DNA of 10,760 bases from Phycisphaerales bacterium (GTDB taxonomy: Bacteria; Planctomycetota; Phycisphaerae; Phycisphaerales; SM1A02). Below the pieces are notes generated by a model, which searched no databases, was not told the DNA's origin, and saw nothing but the letters and a program-made list of their open reading frames with translations. Made by a program: the position numbers and the translations under genes. Below are positions 7,201 through 10,760 of this stretch, one piece after another; the stretch's first letter is position 1; the number at the start of each line of letters is the position of its first letter. The stretch lies in contig VERO01000063.1 in NCBI GenBank assembly GCA_018882625.1, positions 1 through 10,760 on the forward strand. The letters run 5' to 3'.

Positions 7201-7492
7201 CGCGGAGCTGGCGCATGGCGGCTCGGGCCATGCTGGCGCTTCGGGCGGCGCGGGCGGCGCGACCGGTGTGCACACGCGCGCGGTGGCGTTCGCGGAGGAC
7301 CCATCGCGCTACCTGCTTGAGGTGCGCGAGCGGGACCTTCCCGGGCTGCGCGATGCGCTCGGCGACGTGCCGCATGCGACGATCGGCCGCTTCGACGATA
7401 CGGGCGAGCTCGTCATCGATGGCGGGTCTGCGCCCGAGCGCATCGGCATCGACGCGCTGCGTGCGGCATGGGAGTCGTCATGGCAGGCATGA
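4280..7492 (+). CDS. purL: FGAM synthase PurL with two fused N-terminal PurS-like domains
   Basis: Phosphoribosylformylglycinamidine synthase converts FGAR, ATP and ammonia from glutamine to FGAM, step 4 of purine synthesis, in the cytoplasm. The 1070-residue protein has: PurS-like domain 1 (about 14-84; DPRG, ELLADPV); an Ala/Gly linker (about 86-112); PurS-like domain 2 (about 113-180; PRPGVMDP, VEVRTGDRYE, LVANTVI); a linker helix region; then the catalytic core. Core motifs are TWSEHCVHK (252-260, catalytic-type His), KVETHNHPSAIEPYGGAATG (356-375), GRTGRDGIHGATFSS (483-497), GLTDCGAGGFSSAVGEMG (541-558), DHEVQGTS (711-718), SGKDSLNNQF (826-835) and SAHDPSEGGLL (934-944). There is no C-terminal glutaminase; purQ downstream supplies it. 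Small PurL is typically ~740 residues and the large fused form ~1300. A Gly/Ala/Ser-rich insert lies at about 978-998. ATG 4280 is favoured over the in-frame ATGs at 4286 and 4289 by its -10 spacing. Confidence 0.96.
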   Translation: MAMMAEAETARASVTRIEVRAADGVGDPRGAALRARIAAAGLGVPTRVAHVAVYLIRGLDDAAVADRVARELLADPVTQRASVTAAEAPGTGAGARGGAGAAHRDGGTTARATCAVEVHPRPGVMDPAAESVRAAIAALTGADVEVRTGDRYEFDGMDAVAARAAVESLVANTVIHAVHDGAYHPADFVRGTPYQLRIREVKLMGLRDAELEKLSREAHLFLSLDEMRAVQAEYARLGREPREIELETIAQTWSEHCVHKTLKATVRYRPSGPDALVAATAEMRPGHEPQADGSVIIRNLLKSTVAAATHELIGRSPMLPGPGVDTQAKPIDWCLSVFSDNSGVIAFDESDAVCIKVETHNHPSAIEPYGGAATGIGGCIRDVIGTGRGAKPIAATDVFCVAHPVGTRVPRGCLPPSRVLPHVVAGVRDYGNRMGIPTLSGSVWFDDRYIGNPLVYCGCIGMMPRTHVKGQVLDGDVIVAVGGRTGRDGIHGATFSSAELTDTHADEFSHAVQIGNAITEKTLLDAILVMRDEAGGCLYRGLTDCGAGGFSSAVGEMGSEIGAEVHLERAPTKYDGLSPTEVWISEAQERMVLAVPPAALARVRAICADHGVECCELGTFGTPSREIILRWHGTEVGRLDCSFLHGGIPMPTRDAAWEPLWAREHSGLAGAVAEGGEIPRVGAAESIADALRALLSHPNIASKAWIIRQYDHEVQGTSVVKPLVGPGAGGPGDASVIAPKAGSVRGVGIACGLATGLAADPYVMGLAAIDECVRNLVCTGVDPSRIAILDNFCWPSCGDPRNLASLVRAAEACYDGAKAYRTPFVSGKDSLNNQFVAEGGRVIRIPPTLLITGMGIVSDVTRCVTMDAKGASSGDATVLVIVGETGMHLGGSHWSLVAGIDRDASLPMPRVDLERGPAVAAAVAKAIRSGFVRSAHDPSEGGLLVAAAEMAFAGGCGLRIDLRKVPLTRVARAAAELAHGGSGHAGASGGAGGATGVHTRAVAFAEDPSRYLLEVRERDLPGLRDALGDVPHATIGRFDDTGELVIDGGSAPERIGIDALRAAWESSWQA

Positions 7493-7549
7493 TCGCAGGA
7501 TGCGTTGAGTCATGGACCGCGGATCTGGGCATCGCACCAATGCACACGC

Positions 7550-7553
7550 GAGG
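7550..7553 (+). promoter_or_regulatory. Shine-Dalgarno site GAGG for purQ
   Basis: GAGG lies 5 bases before the ATG at 7559, standard spacing for 16S rRNA pairing. It decides the purQ start over the in-frame TTG at 7505, which would add 18 residues unlike any PurQ N-terminus. It also shows that SD-led initiation exists in this genome beside the apparently leaderless starts. Confidence 0.65.
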
Positions 7554-7558
7554 CAACG

Positions 7559-8464
7559 ATGGGCACGCATGAGCTGAAGGCACTGGTCATCACGGCTCCT
7601 GGCATCAACTGCGACGGCGAGCTCGCGCATGCCTTCGAGGCCGCGGGTGCGCGCGCCGAGCGCGTGCTGCTGTCGGCGCTCGCCCGCGATCCCTCGCGGA
7701 TCGCGCGCGCGGACCTGATCGGGTTGCCCGGTGGGTTCAGCTTCGGGGACGACATCGCCGCGGGCCGCATCATGGGCGCGCTGATGCGACGCGAGGTGTA
7801 TCCGGCGCTGCGCGATGCGGCGGCGCGCGGCGTGCCGATGATCTGCCCGTGCAACGGATTCCAGATTGCGGTGCAGGCGGGGCTTCTGCCCGGGCCGGCG
7901 GGCGCGGCGCGTTCGAATGGTGCGGTGGGTGTGAAGGGCACCGCAGGCTCGACGGTGCCGATGGGCGCAGCGTGGCCCGATGAGGCCGCACCGGCGTCTG
8001 TGGCGCTGCTGCAGAACCAGCGTGCGCGGTTCGTGGACCGCTGGACGCGCGTGGAGATTCCCTCTGGCACCGTCTGCGTCTGGACCCACGGCCTCGACTG
8101 CGAGGCACCTGACGACATGCTGCCGAGCGCGCACGGCGAGGGACGCTTCTTCACCGATGCGGCCACGATGGCGCGGCTCGAGGCGGGCGGCCAGATCGCG
8201 CTGCGCTACTCGCGCGACGAGAACTTCAATGGCTCGATGGGGGCGGTCGCTGGAATCTGCGATCCATCAGGTGTGATCTTCGGCCTGATGCCGCATCCCG
8301 AGCGGTGGACGCGCTGGACACAGCACCCCACGTGGACTCGCCTCAGCGCCGACCAGCGGCAGCGCGAGCCGCTGGGCCTGCGGATGTTCAGGCAGGCGGT
8401 GCAGTGGGCCCGGACTCGGGAGCTGGCGCCAGCCGCGAGAGTTCCAGCAGCTGCCCGGGGCTGA
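7559..8464 (+). CDS. purQ: FGAM synthase glutaminase subunit PurQ
   Basis: This class I glutamine amidotransferase hydrolyses glutamine and passes ammonia to PurL. The ATG start gives 301 residues beginning MGTHELKALVITAPGINCDGE, aligning with the PurQ opening strand and the PGxNCD motif. Other family motifs are LPGGFSFGDDIAAG (56-69), the nucleophile elbow ICPCNGFQ with Cys98, AHGEG (191-195), and MPHPER with catalytic His246 and Glu248. Most PurQ are about 225-230 residues; the extra length is in the middle (about 110-190), around residues 250-270, and in an Ala/Arg-rich tail after residue 285. It follows purL by 66 bp on the same strand and is probably cotranscribed with it. No separate purS is present; the PurS role appears built into PurL. 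The last 77 bp overlap the 3' end of rsmA on the opposite strand. Confidence 0.95.
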   Translation: MGTHELKALVITAPGINCDGELAHAFEAAGARAERVLLSALARDPSRIARADLIGLPGGFSFGDDIAAGRIMGALMRREVYPALRDAAARGVPMICPCNGFQIAVQAGLLPGPAGAARSNGAVGVKGTAGSTVPMGAAWPDEAAPASVALLQNQRARFVDRWTRVEIPSGTVCVWTHGLDCEAPDDMLPSAHGEGRFFTDAATMARLEAGGQIALRYSRDENFNGSMGAVAGICDPSGVIFGLMPHPERWTRWTQHPTWTRLSADQRQREPLGLRMFRQAVQWARTRELAPAARVPAAARG

Positions 8465-9272
8465 GCTGCTCGGGGCGCATCGTGCGCGTGACGCCCTCGG
8501 GCCACGCGACCGCATCGCCGAGGATTCGTCCGAGCTGCTTGCGCCGCATCGAGAAGACGCGGTGCAGGAACGCGGAGAGGCGTTGGGTGTCGATCGGGAT
8601 GCGGGGCGCGCGCGGCTCGATCGCGATCATGGCGCTCGTGACCTTCGGTGCGGGCCAGAAGCACCCTGGGGGAAGCACCGAGATCATGCCCACGTCCGCG
8701 AGCAGTGACGCCATCACGGAGAGTGCGCCGTATGCGTCGCTCGATGGCTTCGCCATAAGCCGGTCGGCCACGTCGCGCTGGATCGTGACGAACTGCCCGC
8801 GGCATGTGGGCCAGTCGCACAGCAGGTTGAGCATCAGTGGCGTGGCGGCGTGGTAGGGGAGGTTCGCGACAAGCGTGAACGGGCGTCCGTCGAGCGCGGC
8901 CGCGATCGCCGGTGAGATCGAGTGCTTGCCGGCGAGGCAGTCGCCCTCCACCAGGGTGAACGCCTCGTGCGCCGGAGGTGCCCCATCGGGGCGGGGGAGC
9001 TCTATCGCACGCGCAGCCTCGCTCGTGACGATCGCGCACATGTCGCGGTCCAGCTCGGCGGCGATCACGCGTGCGCCGGCCGCGATCAGCGCCACCGTGA
9101 GCGCGCCCGTGCCAGGACCAATCTCAAGCACGGTGTCTCCTGGGCGGATGCCGGCACGCTCCACCAGCTTGCGGATCTGGTTGTGGTCGTGGAGGAAGTT
9201 CTGGCCCAGCGCGTGGCGGGGCGCGATGCCGCGCGCGGCGAGCAGCGACTTGATGTGCGAGAGGGTCTGCAC
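8388..9272 (-). CDS. rsmA: 16S rRNA dimethyladenosine transferase RsmA (KsgA)
   Basis: RsmA uses S-adenosylmethionine to dimethylate two adjacent adenines in the 3'-terminal helix of 16S rRNA (A1518/A1519, E. coli numbering), a late checkpoint in 30S assembly. From GTG 9272 the product is 294 residues (E. coli about 273). It opens with HALGQNFLHD (20-29), followed by SAM motif I LEIGPGTGALT (49-59), AAELDRDM (71-78), VEGDCL (108-113), the catalytic NLPY (137-140), QRDVADRL (165-172), FWPAPKVTSA (205-214) and FSMRRKQL (240-247). The frame stays open upstream to 9881, but that stretch overlaps rny and resembles nothing in RsmA. GTG 9272 is the only plausible start; no good SD precedes it, the nearest AGGA being 18 bases away. 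It follows rny by 80 bp on the same strand and may be cotranscribed with it. Confidence 0.94.
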   Translation of the reverse strand: MQTLSHIKSLLAARGIAPRHALGQNFLHDHNQIRKLVERAGIRPGDTVLEIGPGTGALTVALIAAGARVIAAELDRDMCAIVTSEAARAIELPRPDGAPPAHEAFTLVEGDCLAGKHSISPAIAAALDGRPFTLVANLPYHAATPLMLNLLCDWPTCRGQFVTIQRDVADRLMAKPSSDAYGALSVMASLLADVGMISVLPPGCFWPAPKVTSAMIAIEPRAPRIPIDTQRLSAFLHRVFSMRRKQLGRILGDAVAWPEGVTRTMRPEQLSPGQLLELSRLAPAPESGPTAPPA

Positions 9273-9352
9273 GTGGCGTTGAGGGGGCTGTCCTGCGCGC
9301 GAGTTCGGGGCAGGCTCGTTCGTGCGCGCTTGGCGCGTGCCGTGTGGCAGGC

Positions 9353-10760
9353 TCAGCGCGCCGTGGCCTCCGCGCGCACCTCGCGCAGCACGGTGACCTT
9401 GATCTCGCCGGGGAAGGTCATCTCGCGCTGCACCTGCTCCGCGATGCGCTTGGCGATGATGTGGGCGTGCGCGTCGTCGGCCTTCGCCGCATCCACGATC
9501 ACGCGCACCTCGCGCCCTGCCTGGATCGCGTACGCCTCGGTCACATGAGGCTGCGCCTTGGCGATGCCCTCGAGGTCGCGCAGCCTCTTGATGTACATCT
9601 CCATCGACTCGCGGCGTGCGCCCGGGCGTGCGCCGCTGATCGCATCGGCCGCCATCACGATGGGCGTGTACGGCGTGGTGGTGGGGATGTCGAGATGGTG
9701 TCCGCCGACCGCGTTCAGCACGGCCTCGCTGCGCTCGCCGTACTGCTTGAGGAAGTCCATGCCGATGATCGCGTGGCCGCCCTGCACCTCGTGGTCCATG
9801 GCCTTGCCGATGTCGTGCAGGAAGCCGGCACGTCGCGCGATCGCGCCATTGAGGCCGAGCTGGTCCGCGATGAGCTGGCACAGGTACGCGACCTCGATCG
9901 AGTGGCGCAGCACGTTCTGGCCGTAGCTGGTGCGGAATCCGAGCCGACCCATCGTCTCGACGACCTTGGGGTGAAGGCCCGGGACATTGGCTTCGACCAC
10001 AGCCTCGGAGCCGAGCGTGTTGATCCGGTCGTTCACCTCTCGGCGTGCGTGCTCCACTGCCTCCTCGACGCGAGAGGGATGCACGCGCCCGTCGGCGACG
10101 AGCTTCTGCAGCGCCTCGACCGCAATCGTCTGGCGGACGCGGTCAAAGCAGCTGACGGCGATCACGCCCGGCGTGTCGTCGATGATGATGTCGACGCCGG
10201 TGGCCTTCTCGATGGCGCGGATGTTGCGTCCCTCGCGGCCGATCAGGCGTCCCTTCATGTCGTCGCTTGGGATCTTGACGGTGCGCACGATCGAGTCGGC
10301 CGCAGTCTGGCCTGCGTAGCGCTGGATCGCCTGCAGCGTGACCTCGCGCGCCCTGTCGGCTGCGCGTGACTCCGCCTCGGCGACGAGCTTCTGCTCGATG
10401 GCCGCCGCCTCGAGCTCGCTGCGCTCGCGCGCGTCCTGCAGCACGAGCTCGCGTGCCTGCGCAGGCGAGAGCCCGGCCACCTGCGCGATCCGCGACTGCA
10501 GCGCGGTCCGGTCCCGCTCGAGTGCGGCCAGGCGCTCGTCGGCTTCCCTGGCCCGCGCCGCGAGCGACTGCTCCTGGGCATCGAGCCGCGATTCCCGCTC
10601 GGCAATGAGCTCGAGCTTGCGCTCGAGGGTGTCCTGGATGCGCTGCGCGCGCTCCTGGCTCTCCTGCATCCCCGCGAGGGCAGACGCGACCTCGCGGTCG
10701 ACGGCTGCGCGGCGCTCGCTGGCCGCGCGCTCGGCTGCGAGCTCCGTCTCCTTGGCGCGG
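9353..10760 (-). CDS. rny: Ribonuclease Y, N-terminus outside window
   Basis: RNase Y is a membrane-anchored endoribonuclease that starts mRNA decay. The frame is open to the right edge, so the 5' end is cut off. The Met at 10669 is internal to the coiled coil, and 30 more in-frame residues of the same Glu/Ala/Arg-rich type lie before it. About 468 residues are visible versus about 520 in B. subtilis, so only the transmembrane anchor and the start of the coiled coil are missing. Counting from that Met: coiled coil to about 105; KH domain (about 130-190) with GRLIGREGRNIRAIEKATG carrying the GxxG loop; HD domain with LRHSIEVA (His256) and FLHDIGKA (His285-Asp286), the metal-binding residues; then HHLDIP and ADAISGARPGARRES, typical of this family. 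The conserved C-terminal segment ends FPGEIKVTVLRE. rsmA follows downstream. Confidence 0.95.
   Translation of the reverse strand, partial: RAKETELAAERAASERRAAVDREVASALAGMQESQERAQRIQDTLERKLELIAERESRLDAQEQSLAARAREADERLAALERDRTALQSRIAQVAGLSPAQARELVLQDARERSELEAAAIEQKLVAEAESRAADRAREVTLQAIQRYAGQTAADSIVRTVKIPSDDMKGRLIGREGRNIRAIEKATGVDIIIDDTPGVIAVSCFDRVRQTIAVEALQKLVADGRVHPSRVEEAVEHARREVNDRINTLGSEAVVEANVPGLHPKVVETMGRLGFRTSYGQNVLRHSIEVAYLCQLIADQLGLNGAIARRAGFLHDIGKAMDHEVQGGHAIIGMDFLKQYGERSEAVLNAVGGHHLDIPTTTPYTPIVMAADAISGARPGARRESMEMYIKRLRDLEGIAKAQPHVTEAYAIQAGREVRVIVDAAKADDAHAHIIAKRIAEQVQREMTFPGEIKVTVLREVRAEATAR

Noticed and set aside
7505..7558. TTG 7505 as purQ start
   Set aside because: The added 18 residues do not resemble PurQ, and GAGG at correct spacing supports ATG 7559.
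9322..9340. GC hairpin between rny and rsmA as a terminator
   Set aside because: On the minus-strand transcript only about five pairs form next to the loop, and no T-tract follows.
9273..9881. Extension of rsmA upstream to 9881
   Set aside because: The stretch is antisense-frame shadow inside rny; the RsmA family begins just before the ALGQNFL motif.
9344..10369. 341-codon plus-strand open frame opposite rny
   Set aside because: It has no domain, and the minus strand encodes the conserved KH and HD motifs of RNase Y.

Overview
This is a GC-rich bacterial window with tightly packed genes. The set is a C-terminal sulfotransferase fragment, two tandem outer-membrane porins, purL, purQ, rsmA (ksgA) and rny. 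The porins end in a C-terminal Phe and carry periplasmic coiled coils, so the cell is Gram-negative in architecture. RNase Y, a PurL with two PurS-like domains fused at its N-terminus, and starts that sit just behind a TANNNT box together suggest a planctomycete-type organism, perhaps Phycisphaerae. That taxonomic call is inference and no marker here proves it.

Layout, plus strand, left to right. Bases 1-569 hold the 3' part of a PAPS-dependent sulfotransferase. Bases 617-2323 and 2557-4218 hold two OprO/OprP-like porins that are clearly paralogues; the 233-bp gap between them holds short direct and inverted repeats that could be operator sites. Bases 4280-7492 encode PurL (FGAM synthetase with tandem PurS-like domains), followed 66 bp later by purQ (7559-8464), which supplies the glutaminase subunit.

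Minus strand, right to left. rny enters from beyond the right edge and ends at 9353. rsmA follows 80 bp later (9272-8388). Its 3' end overlaps the 3' end of purQ by 77 bp in convergent orientation.

The genes fall into three functional groups: nutrient uptake across the outer membrane (porins), step 4 of de novo purine synthesis (PurL plus PurQ, making FGAM from FGAR, glutamine and ATP), and RNA metabolism (RNase Y for mRNA decay, RsmA for 16S rRNA dimethylation). Porin 1 and purL both begin 6-7 bases behind the same octamer TAGGATCG, as expected for leaderless transcripts, whereas purQ has an ordinary GAGG ribosome-binding site. I see no rRNA, tRNA, CRISPR array, insertion sequence or convincing rho-independent terminator. 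No intergenic stretch exceeds 233 bp. I see nothing resembling a wholly new defence or mobile system; the most interesting points are the PurS-PurS-PurL architecture, the leaderless starts, the shared porin motif and the purQ/rsmA tail overlap.
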